Shown in pieces: positions 9,992 to 17,660 of a DNA stretch of 57,734 bases; the stretch's first letter is position 1, and each line of letters begins with the position of its first letter. Under the pieces are notes generated by a model. The model was not told where the DNA came from and searched no databases. It saw only the letters and a list, made by a program, of their open reading frames with translations. Location of the stretch: the NCBI RefSeq assembly GCF_946885955.1, contig NZ_CAMPHI010000035.1, forward strand, positions 1 through 57,734. Reading direction: 5' to 3'. A program made the translations under genes and the position numbers. The stretch is from an uncultured Pseudomonas sp. GTDB lineage: Bacteria > Pseudomonadota > Gammaproteobacteria > Pseudomonadales > Pseudomonadaceae.

Positions 9992-11719
9992 TCAGGCTCC
10001 CTGGTTGCCGCTGGCGCCGGTTGCATTGGGCGGGCCTGTCGGCGGCAAAAGAGCCTTCAATACCTGATCCCGCGGACCGAATAATTTTTGCGCCCCGTCG
10101 GTTAGAAGCAGCAATTTATCGACCACGCCAAGGATGCTAGGCCTATGAGTAACCAGCACCACGGTTGAACCTGCGGCTTTCAGCGCGTTTATCGCTCGAA
10201 CCAGAGCCAACTCGCCCGCTTCATCCAGATTTGAGTTGGGCTCATCCAGCACCACCAGCACAGGCTGACGGTAAAGCGCGCGGGCCAAGCCGATACGCTG
10301 TTTCTGCCCACCGGACAGCCCCAACCCCCCGATACCTAAAGGCGTGTCGTAACCCTTGGGAAACCGCAACACCATCTCGTGAATGCCAGCCAGACGTGCA
10401 GCTTCGATCACCTTAGCGGGATCAACCTCGCCAAAGCGCGCAATGTTTTCCGCGATACTGCCGTCGAAAAGCTCAATGTCCTGAGGCAGATAACCCAAAA
10501 AAGGGCCAAGCGCCTCACACGACCACTGTCCGACTTCGGCACCGTCCAGCCTCACCGAACCGCGACTCGCCGACCAAATACCAACCATGGCACGTACTAA
10601 GGAAGACTTGCCGGACGCACTAGGCCCGATCACCGCCAACACTTCACCTTTGGTTAAGGCAATAGTCACGCCGCTCACTGCAGCCTGCTGGGCGCCAGGC
10701 GGAATGACCCATAACTGATCAACACTTATCGCGCCAGTTGGTGCCGGCAAAGCCATGCGCGGCTGGATCTCGGGGTACTCATCGAGCAGGTGACTCAGGC
10801 GCTGGTAGCTGCTCTTGGCACTGCCCAACTGCCGCCACGACCCGATGAGTTGCTCAACCGGCGCCATAGCTCGCCCCAGCAGCACCGATACGGCAATCAT
10901 CACCCCAGCAGATATCTGGTTCTCCAGCACCAACACCGCGCCAAGCCCTAGAGATAGTGATTGCCAAGTCATTCGCACGAAACGGCTCATGGCTGAAATC
11001 CGCGCGCTGCGTCCACTGACATCCGCCTGAATCGAAACGATACGCTGCTGCAAGGAAAACCAACGACGGCGCAGAGCACTCAGCATGCCCATCGCTTGAA
11101 TGACCTCGGCATTCTGCAGGGTACTGTTCACGTAATTGGCCGAGACCACGGCCAGTTGATTGGCATTCGCCAGCCCATTGCGCGTCGCCAGTTCGTTCCA
11201 CACCGCCAATGCGATCAGGATGCTCGCGCCCAACGAAGTGAACAATCCCAACCAGGGATGAAAGAGAAACGCGACAACCAAATAGATAGGTAGCCAGGGA
11301 GCATCGAACAAGGCGATCAGGCCCTGACCGGTGACACATTGGCGAATGCTCGTCAGATCGCTGAGCACCTGCGCCGGGTTGGCGCTGTGCTCTTTCAGGC
11401 TGCGTTCGAACGCAGCGCCGAACACCCGTTCGCCGAGTTGCGCGTCGATGCCCGCGCTCATTTTGATCATCACCTGACCACGCACCCACTCCAAGGTGCT
11501 GCTTAGCAGATAAAGCCCGAGCAATATCAGTGTCAGCATCAATAATGTGGTTTCATTGCGGCTGGTCAGAACCCGATCGAACACCTGCATCATGTAGATC
11601 GAAGGCACCAGCATCAGCAGGTTGATCACACCACTGAACAGGGCCAGCACGCCAAACAAACGGCGATAGCACAGCAGCGCGGCGTCGATATCCCGCTTGG
11701 GGTCAAGAGTAAGTCGCAT
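9992..11719 (-). CDS. type I secretion ABC transporter (AprD/PrtD family)
   Basis: A 575-residue inner-membrane half-transporter with an N-terminal six-helix exporter domain and a C-terminal ATPase. Walker A is GPSASGKSS (from residue 365), the signature is LSGGQKQRIGLARAL, Walker B is VLVVLDEPNSNLDE and the switch histidine is in VLVTHRP. It lacks an N-terminal C39 peptidase domain, which fits export of C-terminal-signal RTX substrates rather than leader peptides. It is the first gene of the operon. The ribosome site is poor at the 11719 ATG, but the protein begins as the family usually does (LDPKRDIDAALLCYRRLFG). The 165-base gap upstream should hold divergent promoters; I see no convincing boxes. 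Confidence 0.9.
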   Translation of the reverse strand: MRLTLDPKRDIDAALLCYRRLFGVLALFSGVINLLMLVPSIYMMQVFDRVLTSRNETTLLMLTLILLGLYLLSSTLEWVRGQVMIKMSAGIDAQLGERVFGAAFERSLKEHSANPAQVLSDLTSIRQCVTGQGLIALFDAPWLPIYLVVAFLFHPWLGLFTSLGASILIALAVWNELATRNGLANANQLAVVSANYVNSTLQNAEVIQAMGMLSALRRRWFSLQQRIVSIQADVSGRSARISAMSRFVRMTWQSLSLGLGAVLVLENQISAGVMIAVSVLLGRAMAPVEQLIGSWRQLGSAKSSYQRLSHLLDEYPEIQPRMALPAPTGAISVDQLWVIPPGAQQAAVSGVTIALTKGEVLAVIGPSASGKSSLVRAMVGIWSASRGSVRLDGAEVGQWSCEALGPFLGYLPQDIELFDGSIAENIARFGEVDPAKVIEAARLAGIHEMVLRFPKGYDTPLGIGGLGLSGGQKQRIGLARALYRQPVLVVLDEPNSNLDEAGELALVRAINALKAAGSTVVLVTHRPSILGVVDKLLLLTDGAQKLFGPRDQVLKALLPPTGPPNATGASGNQGA

Positions 11720-11884
11720 AAAGCCAAAGGATAATGAATAGGCACTGCAGGTCGCTTCAAGTCAGCGGACCGCCCGAGTAGGAAACACTCCCTCGGCAGG
11801 ATAAAGCAGCGAAGCCCCCCTTCCAACACAATCCTTCGGTTATCGGGCAGATAGCCAGCATCATGTAACTGGCTTCCGCCTCGT

Positions 11885-12103
11885 ATGGTGAAAGGCGGGG
11901 CTGGAGTCGGAAAAAACCATTGGATTACCTGGGAGCAAGCTCAAAGCGGCGCGGTCGACCAGACTACCTTGCCGGTTGAAGTCATCATCAACTCCAAGAT
12001 GTTCTCCTGGGGACAGTCCATGCACCAAGTCACGCGGGGCTACACGGTCAAACAGCTCCTCATGGACGCATTCGGCGGGATCGTATTCAGCCGAATCCCA
12101 TGA
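11885..12103 (+). CDS. small hypothetical protein (uncertain)
   Basis: A 72-codon frame that I do not recognise. The product is neither a clear membrane protein nor signal-bearing; it has a WITWEQAQSG start region and a MFSWGQSMHQVTRGY stretch. It ends 17 bases before the start of the lipoprotein gene and could be cotranscribed with it, and its base usage resembles the surrounding island genes. No good ribosome site is visible. It may be a degraded piece of a longer gene. Confidence 0.3.
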   Translation: MVKGGAGVGKNHWITWEQAQSGAVDQTTLPVEVIINSKMFSWGQSMHQVTRGYTVKQLLMDAFGGIVFSRIP

Positions 12104-12120
12104 TTAGGAAGAAGACAAAT

Positions 12121-12516
12121 ATGCGGCGCAAACTACTTTTCGCCCTCTGCTTGATGCTTCCTCTGGCGGGCTGTGAAGCCGGCATCTTTGGAAACACGCT
12201 GGCAAGCTGCGCCATGCAGCCCGAACCTGAGCTACTCCCAGAGAGCCTGCCCGTAGCCATAGCGGGCAAGCCCTATAGCGTGCAACTCGAAGTGATCAAC
12301 ACCTCGACGCCAGCTCATGGGATCTATGTGAGCGAAGCATATGCTCTGCCTGAAGGGCTATGGGTCGAGCATCAAGATCGCGACTCACATGGTCACATCA
12401 CAGGCACGCCACTCAAGGCGGGTATTTATGAAGTGCACATGTCTGCGGGTATTTACGGCACTCAGTGCGCCGGCCATAGAGCAAGTCGCGTCTACAAGCT
12501 CAAAGTCACTGAATGA
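12121..12516 (+). CDS. small lipoprotein with an Ig-like fold segment
   Basis: A 131-residue predicted lipoprotein: positively charged start, hydrophobic helix and lipobox LAGC with the lipidated cysteine at residue 18. The mature part contains LPEGLWVEHQ and GHITGTPLKAGIYEV, the pattern of putative Ig (He_PIG-like) domains in surface proteins, plus cysteines that could form a disulfide. The ATG at 12121 is preferred to one at 12100 because AGGAAG lies about 9 bases upstream and the signal peptide starts there. Position beside a protease secretion operon raises the possibility of a periplasmic partner or protease inhibitor, but it does not resemble the AprI/Inh family, so function is open. 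Confidence 0.7.
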   Translation: MRRKLLFALCLMLPLAGCEAGIFGNTLASCAMQPEPELLPESLPVAIAGKPYSVQLEVINTSTPAHGIYVSEAYALPEGLWVEHQDRDSHGHITGTPLKAGIYEVHMSAGIYGTQCAGHRASRVYKLKVTE

Positions 12517-12642
12517 TTGGTGCGCAACCGTTGGCTAGAGATCGATCAAATCCGGGCGAAAACCAGTCTCCTCTCCCGGATAGCCCCTCGGGTTGCAGAC
12601 CACACGTGTGCCTCGAAGTATCCGATCAGAAAGGAAAAATGC

Positions 12643-12661
12643 CAGTCAGATTAACTGACTG
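12643..12661. repeat. short hairpin in the 12.5-12.8 kb gap
   Basis: CAGTCAG and CTGACTG form a perfect 7-bp inverted repeat with loop ATTAA and no T run. It may be an operator or simple hairpin. The rest of 12517-12783 shows no gene. Confidence 0.3.
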
Positions 12662-12783
12662 ACATTAGCCCGATGTGCCCTCCTTTTTTATAGGTACATC
12701 GTCACGCCCAGGCGCCGCAGTGGTTGCCTGCACCGGGCCGGACTGGCATGGTGCGTCTCTTTCACAGACAAGGACTGTTGCCC

Positions 12784-14130
12784 ATGAGCCTACCTGCTCC
12801 CACTCCGCTGGTTTTCTGTTCTCATCCCGTGGAAGGCGATCTGCCGTTTCTGGCCTGGTCGGACCTGACCCTGGAAATTGATGGCCAGCCCGAACACGCG
12901 GAAAACCTCCTAAGGCTGGCCGGTTTTCTGGTGCGCCAGGCACTGATAGACCAGCACCCCGAACGGATCAAACATCCCCGCGATGTCGAGCCCCTGCTGT
13001 ACGGACTGAAAGCCCATGTGCAGCTGTACTCAGGCGGCATCCTTAATTTAGGCGACGAGCAACCAGACCTTGAGCTGAGCGAGCACCAGGTAGTGCCCGG
13101 CATGGCCATAGGCAATCTGCTGCTGGTCGCCAACGAGCCAGGCTGCGTGGGGATAGAGGAACTGCACCAACGCCTGAAACCGGTCGACGCCATGGCCAAT
13201 GCCCTTGCCAGGCTGCAGGAGTCCGGCATGGAACACCCCATGCAACTGACCTGTGCCCTGCTGCCAGGCATGGCCATCACTCTGACCCCGGCTTTCGCCG
13301 ATAGCCAAACCCTGAATTACCCGAGCCGCCTGGACGCCTATCAGGAGCAGCTCAAGCTCGAAGAGCTGGCCGGCCTGCCGCAACAGCGCTGTGAAATCCT
13401 GCTCGGCGACCTGCAACTGGACGAAGCGCAGCCGGCATACGGCATCGCTTACGACATCCTGTCCTTGATGCTTCGCCTGCTGCGCCAGCGTGCGCTCGAG
13501 GTCGACCAACCCGATCTGTCCACACGCCAGCAGGAATGGGAACGGGTACGCCTGGTTATCGGCAGCGGGCTGCACTACAGCGCGCAATTCATGCTCAACC
13601 CCGAGACCTATCAGCCGGCCTTCGGTAACGCGATGCGCGGCCTTAAGCTGGCAGGTACGCAGAACATTTTGCTGCCGGACCATCTCGACCTGCCGGCACT
13701 GGAGCAGATATGGGAGGCCCTGGCGCATGAGGAAATGCGCCGCGAATGGCAGAGGGTTCAATCGAGCAAGGACGCAAGCGACCGCTCGCTGATGATCAAC
13801 CTCGAAGTAAGCTGCAAATTGGAGGTGCTCACCATAGGCGCAGACCAACAACTGCAGGTGCTGGAAAGCTACTGCGACAGTGAGTTCATGGCAGAGGAAG
13901 CCGAGCCGGAGGCAGCAGAACCCGCGCGACGCCCCTCACCCCGCCGCCAGTTACCCGAAGATACCTCCGTCTACGCGCAACCGGTCGAGGCCGAGCCGGT
14001 GCACAACCTGCAGCCACAGGAAAACGCCAGTATCAGCGAAGCAGCTAGCAAGCGATCAATGATCAGGGGCTTCGCCATATTGGCGATTGTGGCGTGCCTG
14101 ATCATCGCGGCGATCATGATCAGAGGTTAG
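12784..14130 (+). CDS. hypothetical protein with a C-terminal membrane anchor
   Basis: A 448-residue protein that I do not recognise. Residues 1 to about 365 look globular and soluble, with leucine-rich helices (YDILSLMLRLLRQRAL) and no signal peptide. A low-complexity acidic/proline/arginine linker follows (AEEAEPEAAEPARRPSPRRQ region), and the protein ends with one hydrophobic helix (MIRGFAILAIVACLIIAAIM), a tail-anchor topology with the body in the cytoplasm. The ATG at 12784 is preferred over an upstream TTG at 12724 because AAGGACT precedes it and the protein then starts cleanly. It stands alone on its strand, with no operon partner. Confidence 0.7.
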   Translation: MSLPAPTPLVFCSHPVEGDLPFLAWSDLTLEIDGQPEHAENLLRLAGFLVRQALIDQHPERIKHPRDVEPLLYGLKAHVQLYSGGILNLGDEQPDLELSEHQVVPGMAIGNLLLVANEPGCVGIEELHQRLKPVDAMANALARLQESGMEHPMQLTCALLPGMAITLTPAFADSQTLNYPSRLDAYQEQLKLEELAGLPQQRCEILLGDLQLDEAQPAYGIAYDILSLMLRLLRQRALEVDQPDLSTRQQEWERVRLVIGSGLHYSAQFMLNPETYQPAFGNAMRGLKLAGTQNILLPDHLDLPALEQIWEALAHEEMRREWQRVQSSKDASDRSLMINLEVSCKLEVLTIGADQQLQVLESYCDSEFMAEEAEPEAAEPARRPSPRRQLPEDTSVYAQPVEAEPVHNLQPQENASISEAASKRSMIRGFAILAIVACLIIAAIMIRG

Positions 14131-14182
14131 GACTGGTCCGCCCTATCTAGCGCCAGCCTCGGATTTCATCCGGGCTGCGCAC

Positions 14183-14311
14183 TCAGCGCTCGCCCAACTT
14201 ATGCCGCGCCCCATACGGGCACACCAGCTCCATCGCCACAGTCGCCCCGGCCAGGGCGGTGACTTCGGCGCGGTCGTAGAGCGGCGACACTTCCACCACG
14301 TCAATCAATGG
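14183..14311 (-). pseudogene. C-terminal fragment of an agmatinase/guanidino-acid ureohydrolase
   Basis: The minus strand encodes IDVVEVSPLYDRAEVTALAG, then TVAMELVCPYGARHK and a TGA stop. DVVEVSPxYD followed by a TALA helix is the conserved C-terminal motif of the ureohydrolase family (agmatinase SpeB, guanidinobutyrase GbuA, guanidinopropionase GpuA). Only about 43 residues are left; the metal-binding histidine and aspartate motifs are absent. The homology breaks off at an inverted repeat, suggesting that an insertion or deletion removed the rest. Confidence 0.65.
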
Positions 14312-14366
14312 GGTCAGTGTCATTGATCCTCGGCTTTAGCGTCAAAACTCAATGACTCTGCCCCCA
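14309..14366. repeat. 18-bp inverted repeat bordering the ureohydrolase fragment
   Basis: The arms at 14309-14326 (TGGGGTCAGTGTCATTGA) and 14349-14366 are inverted and match at 16 of 18 positions, with a 22-base spacer. The GGGGTCAG-TCATTGA sequence resembles palindromes I associate with REP-type transposase elements in Pseudomonas, but no transposase is present. Confidence 0.6.
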
Positions 14367-14413
14367 CTGATCACATGGCCAAGAGCAAATGCCGCAGCCC
14401 CCATCGATACCGC

Positions 14414-14701
14414 TTACCGCGTCTTGCATGCCTCCAATTCTTCCTGGCTTTTCAACTCTGTTTCGATGCCGAGGCGGTATTTGCAGTAATCAATTACCTG
14501 CTCACGCTGCTCGGCTGTCAGCTTTGCCAGAGGTTTGTCGTCAGCGTCGTTGGCGAATAGATGTCTGAACTTTACCTGCAACGTGGGGGACTTCTTGATA
14601 AAGAAGACCTTGTTCACTTCTGCATCGTCCAGAGATTCGTAGTAGCCGACATAGAGCACGGCAAGCAGACCAAGAATGGTTAAAACGATAATTTTTTTCA
14701 T
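14414..14701 (-). CDS. small membrane-anchored hypothetical protein
   Basis: A 95-residue product starting MKKIIVLTILGLLAVLYVGY, a single N-terminal membrane helix or uncleaved signal. A polar, charged domain with two cysteines follows (DYCKYR and LEACKTR). I do not recognise the family. The start has no purine-rich ribosome site on its own strand, although the protein start is convincing. The 250 bases upstream to 14955 contain no gene that I can support. Confidence 0.6.
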   Translation of the reverse strand: MKKIIVLTILGLLAVLYVGYYESLDDAEVNKVFFIKKSPTLQVKFRHLFANDADDKPLAKLTAEQREQVIDYCKYRLGIETELKSQEELEACKTR

Positions 14702-14955
14702 GAGCTAGGAGGAAACAGTAGGCCGGTCTCAGACCGAATGGCCCGCCCCAGCTCCATGCCAACGTTGCCAGGGCAAATCTTACCGTCGCTCAACTGACCG
14801 GGATATTCACCATGCCCACCAAAGTGCTTAATCACGAAAACGCTCTTTTAGAGTATCTGTGCCAACGCATTCAATTGCTTGCGGATCACTTCTTCTGGCC
14901 ACGCCACATCACACACCACACCTGAGCGAAGCCCTTGCAGCCTGTAACACGACAG

Positions 14956-15210
14956 TCAGCAGTCGAACACGCCTTGGATTTCGTCCAGCGTGGGCATTCT
15001 TGCGGGTACAACCTCGAGCTCACAGTCGAGGGCTGCCAGGGCCCGCGCATAGGCCAGCATACCCACCGAGAGGTCGCCCTTCTCGATGGCGATGACCTTT
15101 TGCCGGGTGATGCCGGCCAGGGCCGCCAGCTTGGCCTGGGTCAGCCCGCGATTAAGGCGACGCTGCCGAAGCTGCTCGCCAAGGCGCACGGTTATAAGGG
15201 CATGATCCAT
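14956..15210 (-). CDS. HipB-like XRE-family transcriptional regulator (orphan)
   Basis: An 84-residue DNA-binding protein with one Cro/C1-type helix-turn-helix: LGEQLRQRRLNRGLTQAKLA, then LAGITRQKVIAIEKGDLSV. The C-terminal ALDCELEVVPARMPTLDEI resembles the short tail of HipB antitoxins. No hipA or other toxin gene adjoins it. The start MDHALITVRLGEQL is chosen because it fits the family length and sits directly beside a palindromic operator. There is no room for a ribosome site downstream of the likely -10 sequence, so the transcript may be leaderless. Confidence 0.8.
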   Translation of the reverse strand: MDHALITVRLGEQLRQRRLNRGLTQAKLAALAGITRQKVIAIEKGDLSVGMLAYARALAALDCELEVVPARMPTLDEIQGVFDC

Positions 15211-15256
15211 GTTCTGTATACGAGACAAGTGATATTCAATGTCACGTATACAGAAC
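15211..15256 (-). promoter_or_regulatory. palindromic operator/promoter of the XRE gene
   Basis: A perfect 12-bp inverted repeat, GTTCTGTATACG (15211-15222) and CGTATACAGAAC (15245-15256), has arm centres 34 bp apart, about three helical turns. Its proximal arm touches the XRE start codon and contains TATAC, positioned as a -10 box about 7 bases before the ATG. This is the expected layout for negative autoregulation by an XRE repressor. Confidence 0.7.
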
Positions 15257-15349
15257 CATAGAAAAAAATCAAAGCGGATACTGGCACCCAAGCACGTGAG
15301 TCGGCTTGGTAAGTGCGCGGCTTTTGGTTGCGTGCGTTACGGGCAAAGC

Positions 15350-15508
15350 TCAACGCTTGGCGATGATATACACCGCATGCACGATGCCGGGGATGTAGCC
15401 GAGCAGGGTCAGCAGGATGTTCAGCCAGAAGGCGCCGGCGAAGCCGACTTGTAGAAACACGCCAACTGGCGGCAAGAGGATGGCGATCAGAATACGGACC
15501 AGGTCCAT
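15350..15508 (-). CDS. PMP3/YqaE-family small membrane protein
   Basis: A 52-residue, two-helix membrane peptide of the PMP3 (UPF0057, YqaE) family, recognisable from ILIAILLPPVGVFLQVG, FWLNILLTLLGYIPGIVHAVY and the terminal II-K. Members affect membrane potential or stress tolerance in yeast and plants; bacterial roles are poorly defined. The start at 15508 has AGGAGA 7 bases upstream; a longer in-frame start at 15541 would add an untypical leader. Confidence 0.85.
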   Translation of the reverse strand: MDLVRILIAILLPPVGVFLQVGFAGAFWLNILLTLLGYIPGIVHAVYIIAKR

Positions 15509-15641
15509 GGGCGTTCTCCTTTCTTGGGATAAATCAGGCATGCATAGAAAATCGACCGCTCAGGTTCGCCAGCGGTTCCTTGTATCGTTTGTGCGGCGCT
15601 GGCCATAATCGGTCGCACTTTTTATCCGGAACCTTGCTGCC

Positions 15642-17099
15642 ATGGCGATTTCTCGCGCTGATCTCGATCAACACGGCCTTATCGTCGGGGTCTCGCCCGA
15701 GCGCTTTCGCGCGGTGGCCATGCCTTTGCTGTTCGACCACCTGAACGCGCAGTGCGAGGGCACCATTGCGGTCAACCGGCAGGCGCGAATTGTCTGGATC
15801 AATGACAAGTATGCGGAGAAGGTCGGCATCAGCGACCCGCGCAGCGTGCTCGGCCAGGAGATCGAGCGGGTGTTGCCGGCGAGCAAGCTGCGCGAGGTGG
15901 TAGAAAGCGGCCAGCCGAGCATGCTCGACCTGATGGCCTTTGGTGGCGAGCATTTCGTGGTCACGCGAATTCCGCTGCGCGACGAGGACGGCACTCTGGT
16001 CGGTGCGCTGGGTTTCGTGTTGTTCGATCGCGCCCGCCATTTGCAGCCATTAATGGCCAAATACAACAGCCTGCAAAGCCAGCTGCTCGCCACCCAGAAC
16101 GAGCTGGCCAAAGCGCGCCGCGCCCGCTACACCATCGCCGGTTTTATCGGCGCCAGTGCGGCGGCCGCCGAGGTGAAGCGGCTGGCCCGACGTGCCGCGC
16201 AGCTGGATGCGACCGTGCTGCTGCGCGGCGAAACCGGCACCGGCAAGGAGCTGCTGGCGCAGGGCATTCATAACCTGTCGCCACGGGCCAACGGGCCTTT
16301 TGTCGCGGTGAATGTGGCGGCGATTCCAGAGACCCTGGTCGAGGCCGAGCTGTTCGGCACCGCGCCCGGCGCCTTTACCGGCGCCGATCGCAAGGGCCGG
16401 ATCGGCAAGTTCGAGGTGGCCAATGGCGGCACGCTGTTTCTCGACGAGATCGGCGACCTGCCGCTGGCGTTGCAGGCCAAGTTGCTGCGCGTGTTGCAGG
16501 AGCAGGAGGTCGAGCCGCTGGGCTCGAATCAGGTCAAGCCGCTGAATGTGCGGGTGATCGCCGCCACCCATATCGATCTGGAGGCCAAGGTCGCCGCTGG
16601 GCAGTTCCGCGACGATCTGTATTACCGCCTGAATGTGCTGGCGCTGCAGGTGCCGCCGCTGCGCGAACGTCAGGCCGATATTCCGGCGCTGGTGGAGCAT
16701 TTGCTCGACGATATCGCCAACCGCTCCGGGCAGCCGCCGCTGGAGTTGAGCGCCGAGGCCCTGGAGCTGCTGAGCGGCCAACCCTGGCGCGGCAATGTGC
16801 GTGAACTACGCAACCTGCTGGAACGTGCGCAATTGGCCGGCGACGGACAACTGGATGGCGAAGCCCTGCGGGCGCTGCTGGTCGATCCGGTGACGCCGCC
16901 CGCGCACAACCCCGCAGCACAGCCCGCCAGCACCGCGCAGCCCCTGGCCGAGCAGTTGGCGCAGGCCGAGCGCCAGGCATTGGTCGATGCGCTGCAGGCC
17001 AGCGCCGGCAATCGTCAACAGGCCGCTGAACGCCTGGGCATTTCCCGCGCCGGCCTGTATGCCAAGCTGGCGTTGCATGGGTTGGGCAAGCACGACTGA
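15642..17099 (+). CDS. hbcR: sigma-54 enhancer-binding activator (HbcR type)
   Basis: A 485-residue regulator with an N-terminal PAS domain (about 30-130, [20 protein letters not shown]), a central AAA+ domain with Walker A GETGTGKE, the sigma-54-contacting GAFTGA loop and [11 protein letters not shown] as Walker B, and a C-terminal Fis-type helix-turn-helix ([19 protein letters not shown]). It should activate sigma-54 promoters, and the next gene has both a good sigma-54 promoter and paired upstream palindromes. Together with the GntP-type permease this resembles P. aeruginosa PA2005 (HbcR) and PA2004 of the D-3-hydroxybutyrate locus; bdhA is absent here. The symbol is by resemblance. Confidence 0.78.
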   Translation: MAISRADLDQHGLIVGVSPERFRAVAMPLLFDHLNAQCEGTIAVNRQARIVWINDKYAEKVGISDPRSVLGQEIERVLPASKLREVVESGQPSMLDLMAFGGEHFVVTRIPLRDEDGTLVGALGFVLFDRARHLQPLMAKYNSLQSQLLATQNELAKARRARYTIAGFIGASAAAAEVKRLARRAAQLDATVLLRGETGTGKELLAQGIHNLSPRANGPFVAVNVAAIPETLVEAELFGTAPGAFTGADRKGRIGKFEVANGGTLFLDEIGDLPLALQAKLLRVLQEQEVEPLGSNQVKPLNVRVIAATHIDLEAKVAAGQFRDDLYYRLNVLALQVPPLRERQADIPALVEHLLDDIANRSGQPPLELSAEALELLSGQPWRGNVRELRNLLERAQLAGDGQLDGEALRALLVDPVTPPAHNPAAQPASTAQPLAEQLAQAERQALVDALQASAGNRQQAAERLGISRAGLYAKLALHGLGKHD

Positions 17100-17115
17100 T
17101 TTGCCGGGGCGCAAC

Positions 17116-17260
17116 GGTGTGGGATGCGCTTTAGCGACGAGCTTTCGACAGCTGTTTTCGCGGCTAAAGCCCCTCCCACGGTCTACGTCAGGCTTATAGC
17201 CAGGAGGTAATCCGGGGAGTAGTGCATAAACGCGCACTCCCCGGATTTCATCCGGGCTAC
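17116..17260. repeat. cluster of REP-like palindromes downstream of hbcR
   Basis: This includes an imperfect inverted pair, GTGGGA-GCGCTTTAGCG with CGCGGCTAAAGCCCCTCCCAC (17118-17179). Next is a perfect 11-bp pair, ATCCGGGGAGT (17210-17220) with ACTCCCCGGAT (17236-17246). Then comes the CCGGATTTCATCCGGGCTAC unit seen again near 42.4 and 56.3 kb. A further GTGTGGGAGGCGCTTTAGCGG copy starts near 17299. Confidence 0.7.
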
Positions 17261-17374
17261 AAGGGCAAAACCAGTCGTGCATCACCAACCCAACCGTGTG
17301 GGAGGCGCTTTAGCGGCGAGTTTTTAGTCGCTGTGCCGCTAAGCCCGCACGAGCTGCAATTAACCCAAACGAAA

Positions 17375-17433
17375 GTCCAGACTCCTGGACTATTTGTGAT
17401 CTTTCTTATCCATATTTCTGGACACATTCCAGA
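17375..17433 (+). promoter_or_regulatory. two upstream activator sites for the sigma-54 regulator
   Basis: GTCCAG-N4-CTGGAC (17375-17390) and TCTGGA-N5-TCCAGA (17417-17433) share TCCAG half-sites. Their centres are about 42 bp apart, close to four helical turns, and they lie 110-170 bp upstream of the -24 element, the normal place for enhancer sites. Confidence 0.7.
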
Positions 17434-17544
17434 AGCCAAGACAGTCCTGCTCAGCTCCATACCTCCTCCCCGGCCATCCGATAATTGCCGCAGGCCGTGC
17501 AGTAGAGGCCTGCCAAGGCGTTCGAAGAAAATCTTGGGTCGGCC

Positions 17545-17560
17545 TGGCACGGCTTTCGCT
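17545..17560 (+). promoter_or_regulatory. sigma-54 promoter of the GntP-type permease gene
   Basis: TGGCACGGCTTTCGCT matches TGGCACG-N4-TTGCW with one mismatch and has the required GG-N10-GC spacing. It lies about 100 bases before the permease start codon. Confidence 0.75.
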
Positions 17561-17660
17561 CTAGTCTGTTCAACGCTTGCTCTCAGTTGCCTGACTAACC
17601 AGCAAGCTTATCGGCGTCGCCGCAGAGCGCTGCCTAAAACAACAACAAAAGGAACCAACC

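Noticed and set aside
12121..12516. AprI/Inh-type serralysin inhibitor identity for the lipoprotein
   Set aside because: It has a lipobox and Ig-like GTPLKAGIYEV segment, not the beta-barrel signature of the inhibitor family.
14812..14925. Small plus-strand frame starting MPTKVLNHENALLEYL
   Set aside because: Only a few dozen codons, no ribosome site and no family recognised; not enough to call a gene.
15642..17099. NorR identity for the sigma-54 activator
   Set aside because: The sensory domain is PAS-like rather than GAF, and no nitric oxide detoxification gene is near.
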